64,000 nucleotides of DNA, taken from Novosphingobium ginsenosidimutans. Lineage in GTDB: Bacteria; Pseudomonadota; Alphaproteobacteria; Sphingomonadales; Sphingomonadaceae. Below, piece by piece: positions 1 to 9,000 of this stretch. Below the pieces are notes generated by a model. The model had not been told where the DNA came from, did no database searches, and worked only from the letters and a program-made list of their open reading frames with translations. Position 1 is the first letter of the stretch; each line of letters starts with the position of its first letter. The stretch covers positions 2,230,001-2,294,000 of the forward strand of contig NZ_CP042345.1 in the NCBI RefSeq assembly GCF_007954425.1. Reading direction: 5' to 3'. The position numbers were made by a program, and so were the translations under genes.

Positions 1-602
1 TGCATTTCGGGCAGCACTTCGTGGCTGAGCGAGACTGGCACGCCAGGGAGGATCTCTGCCGCCAGCTTGCCGACCACGGCTTCGTGCGCGCCGCTGACAT
101 AGGCGTTGACCAGGCTAACCGTGATCGCCTCGACCCCCTGGGCCTTCAGCACGCCCAACTGGGTGCGCACGTCATTCTCGTCGAGCGGACGGACTTCGTT
201 GCCCGCCGCGTCGATCCGGCCCTTGATCGTGACCGTGTCTTCCAGCCGGGCGAGGGGAGTGGGCTTGGGCCAGATGATCCAGGCCGCCAGACCGCCCGGC
301 ACATAGGAACGGGCGATCTGCATGATGTGGCGATAGCCCTCGGTCGTCACCAGGCCGACCCGCGCGCCCTTGCCTTCCAGCACGGCATTGGTCGCCACGG
401 TCGTGCCGTGCAGGAAATACTCGATCGCGTCGGCCGAAATCCCGGCCTCGGCGCAGATCGCCGTCACGCCGTTCAGGATCCCTTCGGAGCTGTCATGCGG
501 GGTCGACGGCGTCTTGTGCCGCCAGAAGGCCCCCGTATCGACATTGAACAAGAGGAGGTCGGTAAACGTCCCGCCGACATCCACACCCAGGCGATAACCC
601 AT
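1..602 (-). CDS. Hydantoinase/oxoprolinase family protein, HyuA-like, N-terminal part (runs off the window)
   Basis: Reading the minus strand from the ATG at 602 gives about 200 codons, open to the window edge, so the C-terminal part is missing. The N-terminus has the ASKHA-type phosphate-binding motif GVDVGGTFTD and continues with HGTTVATNAVLEGKGA and GLVTTEGYRHI, typical of the ATP-dependent hydantoinase A / 5-oxoprolinase / acetone-carboxylase-beta family. These enzymes use ATP to open or carboxylate cyclic amides or small ketones; the substrate cannot be told from this fragment. It starts 29 bases after the stop of the HMG-CoA-lyase-like gene, so the two probably form an operon controlled by the GntR regulator at 1597-2256. 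Family call firm, function open. Confidence 0.85.
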   Translation of the reverse strand, partial: MGYRLGVDVGGTFTDLLLFNVDTGAFWRHKTPSTPHDSSEGILNGVTAICAEAGISADAIEYFLHGTTVATNAVLEGKGARVGLVTTEGYRHIMQIARSYVPGGLAAWIIWPKPTPLARLEDTVTIKGRIDAAGNEVRPLDENDVRTQLGVLKAQGVEAITVSLVNAYVSGAHEAVVGKLAAEILPGVPVSLSHEVLPEM

Positions 603-630
603 GCGATCCTACTCCCCGAAAGAAACCTGA

Positions 631-1554
631 TTAATCCGCGACCTTCGGGAAGACGGGGGCCTGCGCCACCATTCCCGGCAATTTCCGTTCCATTACCCCG
701 GCCAGCCAGTGGCTCGCTTCGACCATCCGGGCCAGGTCCATGCCGGTGGCGATCCCGCCGCGTTCCAGCATGTAGACCACGTCCTCGCTCGGCACGTTCC
801 CGGCCGCTCCCGGTGCAAAGGGGCAGCCACCCAGGCCGCCCAGCGCGCCATCGACCACCGCCGCCCCGGCAGCAACCGCCGCCCAGACATTGGCCAGCCC
901 GGTATTGCGCGTGTTGTGGAAGTGGACCCGCACCGGCAGCGGGTTGATCGCCTGCCGGACACGTTCGACCAGCCGCGTGACGTGGGCTGGGTTGCCAACA
1001 CCGATCGTGTCGGCAATCGCCACTTCGACCGGACCGGCTTCGGCCAGCCTTGCGGCCATCGCCACAACGCGGTCCTCGCTAACCTCGCCTTCGAAGGGGC
1101 AGCCAAATGAGGCCCCGATCGTGACCTGGGCGGTGCGGCCATGTTCCTTCGCCAGCGCAACAATCGCCTTGGCCGCCTCGACCGATTCGTCGCTGGTCTG
1201 GCCCTGGTTGGCCATGGCGAACCGGTCGGTCGCGACGCAAACGGCGCCGAGTTGGTCGATCCGCCCAGTGGCGAGTGCCCGCTCGGCCCCGCGCAGGTTC
1301 ATAACGAGGCCGATGTAGGTCACGTCATCCCGCTGCGGCAAGCCGGCGCAGACTTCCTCTGCATCGGCCATTTGCGGGACTTTCTTGGGATTGACGAAGC
1401 TCGTCACCTCGATCCGGCGTGCGCCTGCGGCGATCGCATGGCCGATCAGCGCCAGCTTGTCCGCCGTCGCGATCAGCGTCTTTTCGTTCTGCAGCCCGTC
1501 ACGTGGGCCGACCTCGACGAACTCGATTGCTGCAGGATAGGGGAGAGAGCTCAT
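631..1554 (-). CDS. Hydroxymethylglutaryl-CoA lyase family protein
   Basis: A 307-residue TIM-barrel lyase of the HMG-CoA lyase/DRE-TIM family, normal length for bacterial members. It shows the N-terminal metal/catalytic motif VGPRDGLQNE, the HFHNTRNTGLAN His-x-His metal site and the GGLGGCPFAPGA loop with the catalytic Cys near residue 237. Known family reactions are retro-Claisen cleavage of HMG-CoA to acetyl-CoA and acetoacetate, or of related 3-hydroxy-3-methyl acyl-CoAs. Without leucine-catabolism neighbours, a related substrate is as likely as HMG-CoA. It is followed by the hydantoinase-like gene and preceded by a TGTATACA palindrome about 20 bases upstream of its ATG, suggesting control by the adjacent GntR regulator. 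Confidence 0.87.
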   Translation of the reverse strand: MSSLPYPAAIEFVEVGPRDGLQNEKTLIATADKLALIGHAIAAGARRIEVTSFVNPKKVPQMADAEEVCAGLPQRDDVTYIGLVMNLRGAERALATGRIDQLGAVCVATDRFAMANQGQTSDESVEAAKAIVALAKEHGRTAQVTIGASFGCPFEGEVSEDRVVAMAARLAEAGPVEVAIADTIGVGNPAHVTRLVERVRQAINPLPVRVHFHNTRNTGLANVWAAVAAGAAVVDGALGGLGGCPFAPGAAGNVPSEDVVYMLERGGIATGMDLARMVEASHWLAGVMERKLPGMVAQAPVFPKVAD

Positions 1555-1573
1555 GATGGGCGCTATGCCATTT

Positions 1574-1583
1574 CTGTATACAA
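1574..1583. promoter_or_regulatory. Candidate GntR (FCD) operator A, CTGTATACAA
   Basis: An 8-base perfect palindrome TGTATACA (1575-1582) lies in the 42-base gap between the GntR gene and the HMG-CoA-lyase-like gene. A second copy with the same core sits at 2288-2297 on the other side of the GntR gene. The form agrees with the GT-n-AC half-site logic known for FadR/FCD-type GntR proteins. The inference is local repression of the lyase-hydantoinase operon. Confidence 0.55.
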
Positions 1584-1596
1584 AACTGCAAGGGGC

Positions 1597-2256
1597 CTAT
1601 TCGGCGGCTGTTCGCTGTGCGGTGTAAGCATCGAGATAGGCGTAATAGGCGCGGCGGATATGGCCGGTCATGATCGAAGCGGCCCACCCAGCATCGCCGC
1701 GGGCAAATGCGGCGAGCAGTTCCTCATGCTCGCGGTGCGAGCGTTGCAGGTTTTCGCGATCGTAATTCTGGGCGGTACGCCAGACCACCGGCTGTTCAAT
1801 CAGCCGAGTCAGCAGGCTGGCGAGGCGCGACGATCCGGCTGCCGCCAGAATGATCTCGTGAAAGGCGCGGTTGTGATCGAGAAAGGCTGGAATGTCGGCA
1901 TGGGCTCCCGCGATCGCTGCACCGATCAGCCGATTGTGATGGCGCAGCGCTTCGAGCTGGGCCGGCGCAATCCGCGTTGCGGCGCGGCGTGCGGCCTGGG
2001 CTTCGAGCATGGATCGCAGCTCGAACGCGTCTTCGATATCGTCATCCGACCAGTCGGCCACGAAGCTGCGCTGGCTTTCGCTACGGCGGATCAGCAGGTC
2101 GGACTCGAGCCGCCGCAGCGCATCGCGCACCGGTGTGCGGGAGACCTCGCAGCGCAGCGCCAGCGCTTCCTCGCTGAGCTGCGCACCGGGCGGCAGCTCG
2201 CCGGCGAGGATCATTCCCCGAATTACCGTATAGGCATGTTCTGATGCGCGCGACAT
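1597..2256 (-). CDS. GntR family transcriptional regulator, FCD (FadR-like) subfamily
   Basis: A 219-residue regulator. Residues 5-70 form the GntR winged helix (SEEALALRCEVSRTPVRDALRRLE). Residues 80-210 are an all-helical FCD ligand domain with the usual Asp/His metal-ligand positions (LDHNRAFHEII, RSHREHEELLAAF). It is divergent from the TonB receptor at 2373 and lies upstream of, and in line with, the lyase/hydantoinase genes. Two TGTATACA palindromes flank the gene, the arrangement expected for an autoregulated local repressor. The ligand is unknown; FCD proteins usually bind small carboxylates or sugar acids. No oddities in length or composition. Confidence 0.93.
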   Translation of the reverse strand: MSRASEHAYTVIRGMILAGELPPGAQLSEEALALRCEVSRTPVRDALRRLESDLLIRRSESQRSFVADWSDDDIEDAFELRSMLEAQAARRAATRIAPAQLEALRHHNRLIGAAIAGAHADIPAFLDHNRAFHEIILAAAGSSRLASLLTRLIEQPVVWRTAQNYDRENLQRSHREHEELLAAFARGDAGWAASIMTGHIRRAYYAYLDAYTAQRTAAE

Positions 2257-2287
2257 GAAGCAGCCTGAATGACTTGACCTGGACTAT

Positions 2288-2297
2288 TTGTATACAA
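2288..2297. promoter_or_regulatory. Candidate GntR (FCD) operator B, TTGTATACAA
   Basis: A perfect 10-base palindrome TTGTATACAA in the divergent region between the GntR gene (start 2256) and the TonB receptor (start 2373). It shares TGTATACAA with site A at 1574-1583 and is well placed to control both directions. A TTGACC element at 2274-2279 lies just upstream on the plus strand. Confidence 0.6.
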
Positions 2298-2372
2298 TAA
2301 GCTGCAGTCCTCGCAAGCCGCCTGGCGATGATGGGTCAAGAATGGGCGGCGGTGAACAGGGAGTACTACAAC

Positions 2373-4898
2373 ATGCGGATCACGCGCCTGCTGCTTTCGG
2401 CTTCGGCCGCCGGTCTTGCCCTTGGTGCCACCCCGGTTTTCGCGCAGGACAGCGCGGCCGATGGCGCCAGTGAGGAAGAGGCCATCATCGTCACTGCCCG
2501 CCGCCAGAATGAGCGGCTGCAGGATGTCCCGGCCTCGGTTGCGGTGCTCTCCGCCGCAACGCTGCAGAACACCGGCGCGAAGAACGCCGACGATTTTGCC
2601 CAGCTTACCCCCGGCGTGACGATCGTCACCGGGACGGCCGAAGCGGGCGATACCCAGATCAATATTCGCGGGATCAACGGCGCGCGCGACGCGGAAAGTT
2701 CGGTCGCGCTGGTGGTCGATGGCATTCTCAAGACCAACACCGCGCAGCTTAACCAGGTCCAGGGCACGCTGCGCCAGGTCGAAATCCTCAAAGGTCCGCA
2801 GGGCGCGCTCTATGGCCGCAACGCTGCGGCTGGCGCGATCGTGCTGCAGACGCTGAAGCCCAAGGACGTGGCTGAAGGCGGCGCGCGCGTGTCCTACGCC
2901 AACGAGAACACCTGGGACGCCTCGGCCTATGCCTCGCTGCCGCTGGGCGAAGGCGCTGGCATGGTGCTGAGCGGCGGGTTCCAGCGCACCGATGGCTTCT
3001 TCCGCAACATCTTCCTCGGCAACAGCAAGACCGTCGACGACAAGGAAGCCTACAACCTTGATGGCCGCCTGGTCTTCAAGCTGGGCGAGGACACGGAGTT
3101 TGACGTCAAGCTGCGCTGGGCGGAGTTCCACGGTGCCTCGCTGCCGTTCAATGCCTCGTTCCACCTGCCGAACTTTGCCGCGGTGAACCCCAAGTTCTAC
3201 GAAGACGTCGATGCGCACGAATTCCGTTTCTACAACAACATTCGCGCCACCAACGATCAGACCAGCTTCGATGCCTCGATCAAGGTCGAACACAGTTTCG
3301 ACAGCATGAAGCTGGTGGCCTGGGCGCTGTTCTCGGACATCAAGCAGGACCTCGTGGCCGATGGCACTTCGGCTGACTTTGCCCGCTACATCAGCGCTGC
3401 GCTGCCTTCGGGCGGGGCCACGGTGGCTTCTTGCTTTGCCAGCACCGCTGCCAACACCGGCTATCCGGTCAATCAGCCCGGCGGGATCGGCGCGATCCCG
3501 GTGCCGTTCATCTTTGCCCCGGCCAATGGCTCGACCTTTGGGCCCTATAGCCCGACCACCTGCGACGGCATCCAGTACCAGCTGCGCAATCAGAAGGACA
3601 TCAGCGCCGAAGTCCGCCTGGTTTCAACCGGCGATGGCCCGCTTTCGTGGCAGCTGGGCGCCTATTACCTCAACATCGACCGGCAGACCGGCGTCAGCCT
3701 GGGCGGCGACACCGGAAGTGGCGTGGTCAAGAACCTCTACAACGGCCCGTCGAGCGTGAACCCTACCTCGCTGCTGCTGGCGGACCAGTTCGATACCAAC
3801 GTCTATGCCGCCTTCGGCTCGCTAGAATTCAAGCCCAACGACCAGTTCAAGGCTGGTCTGGCGCTGCGCTATGATGTTGAAGACCGCGCTTCGAACTCGC
3901 TGGTGCCAACCGCGACCGATCCGTTTACCGGCGGTCCGATCAACCCCGGCCAGGCTTTTGGCCCGCTGACGCCCAAGTCCGCCTCGTTCAAGCAGCTTCA
4001 GCCCAAGATCACGCTGAGCTGGACCCCGACGAGCGATCTCAACGTCTATGCCAACTGGGGCATCGGTTTCAAATCTGGCGGCTTCAACAACCAGGGCTCT
4101 TCGGCCCTGATCAACGCCAACTTCAACAATGGCGTGACCCCCGGCACGATCAACGCCAATGTCCGCATCAACGACCAGTACCGCAAGGAAAAGTCGAGCG
4201 CGTTCGAAGCGGGGGTCAAGGGCACGTTGTTTGACAACCGCATTACCTTTGACCTGGCCGGGTACTATACCCGGATCAGCGACATGCAGTTCTTCGAATT
4301 CTTCGTCGGCAGCTTCGGCCTGCTGCGCGTGGTTTCGAATATCGACACGGTCGATGTGAAGGGCGCGGAAATCAACCTTACCGCCAAGGTGGTCGACGGG
4401 TTCAAGCTGTTCGGGTCGTTCAACGTGACTGACAGCGAGATCAAGAAGAACTCGTCGCGCACCTACACCGTGGGCAACAAATCGCCCTACACGGCGGACT
4501 GGACGCTCAACGTTGGCGGTGAAATCAAGGTGCCGGTGAACGACAGCCTGCGGATCACCGGTCGCGCCGATTACCGCCTGACTGGGCCGACCTGGTTCCA
4601 CACCGTCCAGAATCAGGAGCGACCGACGCTGTTCAGCGGCCTGCTGCCGATTTCGGCGCTGGCGCTGCCTGGTGTGGTCGGGAATGCCCGCTATGACGTG
4701 GCACAGCGCGATACCTTTGGCGTGTTCAACGCCCGCCTCGGCCTTGAAACCGATAACTACCACCTGGTGGTCTTCGCCGAGAACCTGTTCGACAAGAAGT
4801 ACATCGCCGAAGCGATCCCCGCGATCGAATTCGGTGGCTCGTTCATCTCGCCCGGTGGGCGCCGCCTGATCGGCGTCGAAGCTGGCGTGAAGTTCTAA
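2373..4898 (+). CDS. TonB-dependent outer-membrane receptor
   Basis: The protein has 841 residues from ATG 2373, chosen because it opens a clear signal peptide ending near VFAQ|DS and has GGGA upstream; reading further upstream adds residues unlike a leader. A plug domain follows with IIVTARRQNERLQDVP near the TonB box and ILKGPQGALYGRNAAAGAI, then a 22-strand-type barrel ending NLFDKKY and a C-terminal Phe, as in outer-membrane barrels. It imports an unknown ligand with TonB-ExbBD energy. It is divergent from the FCD GntR regulator with an operator-like palindrome between them, so the ligand may be related to the hydantoinase/lyase substrate. A strong terminator follows at 4925. Confidence 0.93.
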   Translation: MRITRLLLSASAAGLALGATPVFAQDSAADGASEEEAIIVTARRQNERLQDVPASVAVLSAATLQNTGAKNADDFAQLTPGVTIVTGTAEAGDTQINIRGINGARDAESSVALVVDGILKTNTAQLNQVQGTLRQVEILKGPQGALYGRNAAAGAIVLQTLKPKDVAEGGARVSYANENTWDASAYASLPLGEGAGMVLSGGFQRTDGFFRNIFLGNSKTVDDKEAYNLDGRLVFKLGEDTEFDVKLRWAEFHGASLPFNASFHLPNFAAVNPKFYEDVDAHEFRFYNNIRATNDQTSFDASIKVEHSFDSMKLVAWALFSDIKQDLVADGTSADFARYISAALPSGGATVASCFASTAANTGYPVNQPGGIGAIPVPFIFAPANGSTFGPYSPTTCDGIQYQLRNQKDISAEVRLVSTGDGPLSWQLGAYYLNIDRQTGVSLGGDTGSGVVKNLYNGPSSVNPTSLLLADQFDTNVYAAFGSLEFKPNDQFKAGLALRYDVEDRASNSLVPTATDPFTGGPINPGQAFGPLTPKSASFKQLQPKITLSWTPTSDLNVYANWGIGFKSGGFNNQGSSALINANFNNGVTPGTINANVRINDQYRKEKSSAFEAGVKGTLFDNRITFDLAGYYTRISDMQFFEFFVGSFGLLRVVSNIDTVDVKGAEINLTAKVVDGFKLFGSFNVTDSEIKKNSSRTYTVGNKSPYTADWTLNVGGEIKVPVNDSLRITGRADYRLTGPTWFHTVQNQERPTLFSGLLPISALALPGVVGNARYDVAQRDTFGVFNARLGLETDNYHLVVFAENLFDKKYIAEAIPAIEFGGSFISPGGRRLIGVEAGVKF

Positions 4899-4924
4899 GC
4901 ACAGCGGTTCGTACCGAACAAACG

Positions 4925-4957
4925 AAGGGGCCGGGGGCTTTCGCCTCCGGCCCTTTT
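4925..4957 (+). terminator. Rho-independent terminator after the TonB receptor
   Basis: A 14-base-pair hairpin: left arm 4925-4938, loop TTTC 4939-4942, right arm 4943-4956 with two G-U pairs, ending in four T residues. It starts 27 bases after the TonB receptor stop and separates that gene from the efflux operon. Confidence 0.85.
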
Positions 4958-4959
4958 GC

Positions 4960-4971
4960 TTGTCTGGACAA
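4960..4971. promoter_or_regulatory. Candidate UTRA-GntR operator 1, TTGTCTGGACAA
   Basis: A 12-base inverted repeat with one central mismatch, matching the TTGTCCGGACAA palindromes at 9170, 14882 and 26593. It lies 51 bases before the efflux adaptor start, just after the upstream terminator and before the AT-rich CATAAAT. The layout resembles HutC-type GntR sites such as TGGTCTAGACCA. Confidence 0.55.
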
Positions 4972-4984
4972 GGCATAAATACCG

Positions 4985-5001
4985 GGTTGCAATTTGCAAC
5001 C
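4985..5001. promoter_or_regulatory. Perfect 17-base palindrome upstream of the efflux operon
   Basis: GGTTGCAA-T-TTGCAACC is a perfect inverted repeat ending 21 bases before the ATG of the RND adaptor. It is a different sequence from the TTGTCTGGACAA site next to it. Efflux operons are often controlled by TetR-type repressors that bind such repeats; no TetR gene lies in this window, so the binding protein would be encoded elsewhere. Confidence 0.5.
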
Positions 5002-5022
5002 TAAAACGGCATGAGCTGCTAA

Positions 5023-6066
5023 ATGTCTCGTGCCAAACACCTATTCCCCGCCTTGCTCTTGCCGCTGCTTGCCGCCTGCGGCGCTGCCGAAGCGCCACCC
5101 CCGGCCAAGCCGCTGCGTGTCAGTGTGACGCAAGTCGGCCAGGAAGCTGCGGCACCGCAGATCGAGGCGGCAGGCACGGCAGCGCTCCGCAAGGAAATTC
5201 CGCTTGGTTTCACCACCCCCGGCCAGATCGCCGGGATCACGGTGCAGGAGGGGGACCGGGTGCGGCGCGGGCAAGTGCTGGCGACGCTCGACATGACCAG
5301 CGTCGGCGCCTCGCTCGAAGCCGCCGCTGCTGAGCGTGACCGCGCCGGGGCCGAACTGACCCGCCTCAAACAGCTCTACGCGCAAGGCTGGATCACCAAG
5401 GCCCGGCTTGAAGCAGCCGAGGCCGCCGCCCGCAGCGCGAGCGCCAATGTTTCGGCGCGGCGTTTCTCACTGCAGACTGCCCGCGTGGTCGCCCCGGCCG
5501 ACGGGATCGTGCTCAGCCGCATGGCCGAGCCAGGCCAGATCATCGATGCCGGCATGCCAGTGGTAACCCTGGGCGATGCCAGCAGCGGCTTCGTGCTGCG
5601 GGTGCTGCTGGCAGACCGCGATGCCGTGCGGGTTCGGCCTGGCATTCCGGCCGAGGTCCGGTTCGATGCCTTGCCTGGCATTGTCCTGTCCGGTCCGGTG
5701 ATCGAGGTCGGTGGTCGCTCCGATCGCGGGACTGGGGCCTTTACCGCCGAGATCGCGCTCCCGCCTGATCCGCGGCTGCGCTCTGGCCTGGTCGGCCGCG
5801 CGACGATTGCTACGCCGGCGGCCGGTGGCTCGGCCGGGCTGATTATCCCGCCGACCGCAATCTTTTCAGTCCGTGCCGATGAAGGCTTCGTCTATGTGGT
5901 CGATGCGCAAAAGCGGGTGAAGGCCCGCCGGGTCGCGCTGGGGCCGCTCACCGCCGGAGGCACCGAAGTACTCTCTGGCCTCAACCGAGGCGAGGTGATT
6001 GCCCTTTCCGGCCTTGATCGGCTGCGCGACGGCACACAGATCGATCCGGTAAGCGCAGGCCGCTGA
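5023..6066 (+). CDS. RND efflux periplasmic adaptor subunit (membrane fusion lipoprotein)
   Basis: 347 residues. The N-terminus is a lipoprotein signal with lipobox LAAC near residue 19, so it is anchored in the inner membrane facing the periplasm. It continues with the split lipoyl/biotinyl-like domain (GQIAGITVQEGDRVRRGQVLATLD), an alpha-helical hairpin of about residues 95-150, the second lipoyl half (VVAPADGIVLSRMAEPGQII) and beta-barrel/membrane-proximal domains. Its stop overlaps the pump ATG by one base (6066), so expression is coupled. No TolC-type outer-membrane factor is in the window. Two palindromes stand upstream; one links the pump to the GntR regulon of the catabolic cluster, suggesting export of a pathway-related compound. 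Confidence 0.92.
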   Translation: MSRAKHLFPALLLPLLAACGAAEAPPPAKPLRVSVTQVGQEAAAPQIEAAGTAALRKEIPLGFTTPGQIAGITVQEGDRVRRGQVLATLDMTSVGASLEAAAAERDRAGAELTRLKQLYAQGWITKARLEAAEAAARSASANVSARRFSLQTARVVAPADGIVLSRMAEPGQIIDAGMPVVTLGDASSGFVLRVLLADRDAVRVRPGIPAEVRFDALPGIVLSGPVIEVGGRSDRGTGAFTAEIALPPDPRLRSGLVGRATIATPAAGGSAGLIIPPTAIFSVRADEGFVYVVDAQKRVKARRVALGPLTAGGTEVLSGLNRGEVIALSGLDRLRDGTQIDPVSAGR

Positions 6067-9000
6067 TGGGCTTCGTCGCCACTGCCGTTCGCCGCTGGCA
6101 GATCACGCTGGTGGCCTTCCTGCTGCTTGCGCTGTTGGGATTCAACGCTTTTCGCGCCATTCCCCGCGCAGTCGATCCCTATTTTCCGATTCCGCTGACA
6201 GTGGTGATCGTCACCCTGCCGGGCGCCGACGCGGCCGAGATCGAGGAGACGGTTGCCAAGCCGCTGGAGCGCGTGCTGCAGGGCCTCGACAATGTCCGCG
6301 ACATCCGCTCGACCTCCAGCGATGGTCTTGCCAGCATTTCGATCTGGTTCGATTACGGCACCGATGCCGAGCAGGCCTATGACCGGACGGTGCGCGATGT
6401 AAATGCGCTCCGCCCGCAACTGCCGGGAGGCATCCAGCGGCTCGAGATACGCCGCCCGCGCACCACCGAGGCAGCCATTTCCCAGATCGCGCTAGTCAGC
6501 GAGACCGCGTCCTGGCGGCGGATGGAGAAATACTCTGAGGACCTGCGCGACCGGCTCGCCGCGCTGGATGGGGTTCGCAATACCGAGCTTTACGGCCTGC
6601 CGACGCCCGAAGTGCGGATCGCGCTTGATCCAGCACGCCTGGCCGAACGGCGTTTGCCGCCGGGGCTGGTGGCGAGTGCGATTGCGCAGGGCGGGGTGGA
6701 TGTACCGGCCGGGGCGGTCAATGCCGGCAATCGCCGTTTCAATGTCCAGTCGGGCGGGGCCTATCGCAGCCTCGAGGCGATCCGGGCAATTCCCTTGCGC
6801 GGCGGGGACGGACAACTGCTGACCGTGGGCGATGTTGCGAGCGTCGAATGGGCCGAGGCGGAGCGGCTTCACATCACCCGGCTGAACGGTCAGCGCGCGG
6901 TCTTCATCGGCGTGCGCAAGAAGGACATGACCGACACCCTCGTGCTGCGCGACCGGCTCAAGGCGGTGAAGGAAGCGTTCCAGCAGCAGCTGCCGCCCGA
7001 CATCAAGCTGGTCTCGGTCTTCGATCAAAGCAATGATATCGAACGCAAGCTCAACCAGCTGGCCAAGGACTTCGGCATCGCGCTGGTGCTGGTGCTGGTT
7101 ACGCTGCTGCCGCTGGGGCCGCGCGCTTCGCTGGTGGTCATGCTCTCGATCCCGACCTCGCTGGCGATCGGCCTCACCGGCCTCAACATCCTGGGCTATT
7201 CGCTCAACCAGCTGACCGTATCGGGCTTTATTGTCGCGCTGGGCCTGTTGGTCGACGATTCCATCGTCGTGACCGAAAATATCGAACGCCACATCCGGAT
7301 GGGCAAGGACCGGGTCACCGCCGCGATCGAGGGGACCAGAGAGATCACCCTGGCGGTGATGGGCTCCACCGGGGTTCTGATCTTCGCCTTCCTGCCCTTG
7401 GCCAACCTGCCAGAGACGGCCGGTGACTTCACCCGCAGCCTGCCGATGGCCGTGCTGCTGACAGTAGCCGCCTCGCTGCTCGTCTCGATGAGCCTCGTTC
7501 CCTTTGCCGCCAGCCGGATTCTCTCAGCCAGCGAGAGCCATGATGGCAACCGCTTCCTGCGCTGGGTGACCGACCGGATCGAGCACTGGTACCGCCCGGC
7601 CCTGCACTGGAGCCTAGCCAATCCGCACAAGACCGTCTGGGGTGCAATGGCGGCCTGCGTGCTGATGTTCGCAACCATACCGTGGATCGGTTTCAGTCTG
7701 TTCCCGAAGGCTGACGTGCCGTACTTCCTGGTCCGGATCGAAGCACCGGAGGGATCGAGCCTGGCGACGGCGGACAAGGCCGTACGCGAGGTTGCCGCGA
7801 TCATGCAGCAGAAGCCCGAAGTGCAGGATGTGATGGAGAACACCGGACGCTCCAACCCGCAGATCTATTACAATGCCTTGCCGCGTGAGGCCGATACCAA
7901 GTTTGGTGAGTTGTTCGTTACGCTCAAGGAATTCTCGCCCAAGGATACCCCCGCGCTGGTTGAGAAGCTGCGCGATGAGTTGGCCCGCTATCCTTCGGCA
8001 CGCGTCACGGTAGAGCAGTTCGAGCAGGGACCACCAATCGACGCGCCCATCGCAATCCGGATCAGCGGCCCGGAACTGGGCGAGTTGAAGCGACTATCGG
8101 CACAATTTGCTGCGACGATCCGCCAGACCCCGGGCACCCGTGACGTGGTCGATCCGCTGGCGATTGACCGGATCGACCTTGATCTCTCGGTCGATCCGGC
8201 CAAGGCGGGCCTCCTCAACGTTGCGCCCGATGCCGTGCGGCGTACCTTGCGGCTCGCCATCTCGGGTGAACGTGCCAGCAGCCTGCGCGATGCCGAGGGC
8301 GATTCCTATCCGGTGGTGGCCCGCCTGCCGTTTGACCGCGAGGTGCCGGTGGAGGTGCTCAACCAGGTCTATGTCAGCTCGCTGTCGGGCGCGGCGATCC
8401 CGCTGGCGCAACTTACCACGCCGAAATTGCAGGCCGGGCCCGCCACGATCAATCGTTTCAAGCTTGAGCGACTGGTTACGGTGACCTCGTTCGTCAAGGA
8501 CGGCTACCTTGCCTCCAAGGTCAATGGCGATGCGTTGGAACGAGTGCGCAAGATCCCGCTGCCACCCGGCTATTCGATCAGCGTAGGCGGCCAGGCCGAG
8601 GTTTCGGCGCGCAACAACAACGGGGTAGGCGGCATCGCCATGCTGGCGGTGTTTGGCATCCTGTGCGTGCTGGTGCTGGAGTTCGGCCGCTTCCGCGAAG
8701 TGACCGTAGTCGCCGGAGTGGTGCCGCTGGGCCTGTTCGGCGGTCTTTGGGCGCTGATCTTCACCGGCAATTCGCTGTCATACCTGGCGGTCATCGGGTT
8801 CATCGCGTTGATCGGGATCGAGATCAAGAATTCGATCCTGCTGGTCGATTTCACCACCCAGCTGCGCCAGCAAGGGATGGAGCTGATGGAGGCGATCGAG
8901 CGGGCCGGCGAGATCCGCTTCCTGCCCGTGCTGCTCACCTCGGTCACGGCGATTGGCGGCCTGCTGCCGCTGGCGTTGTCGGGCTCGCCGCTCTATGCGC

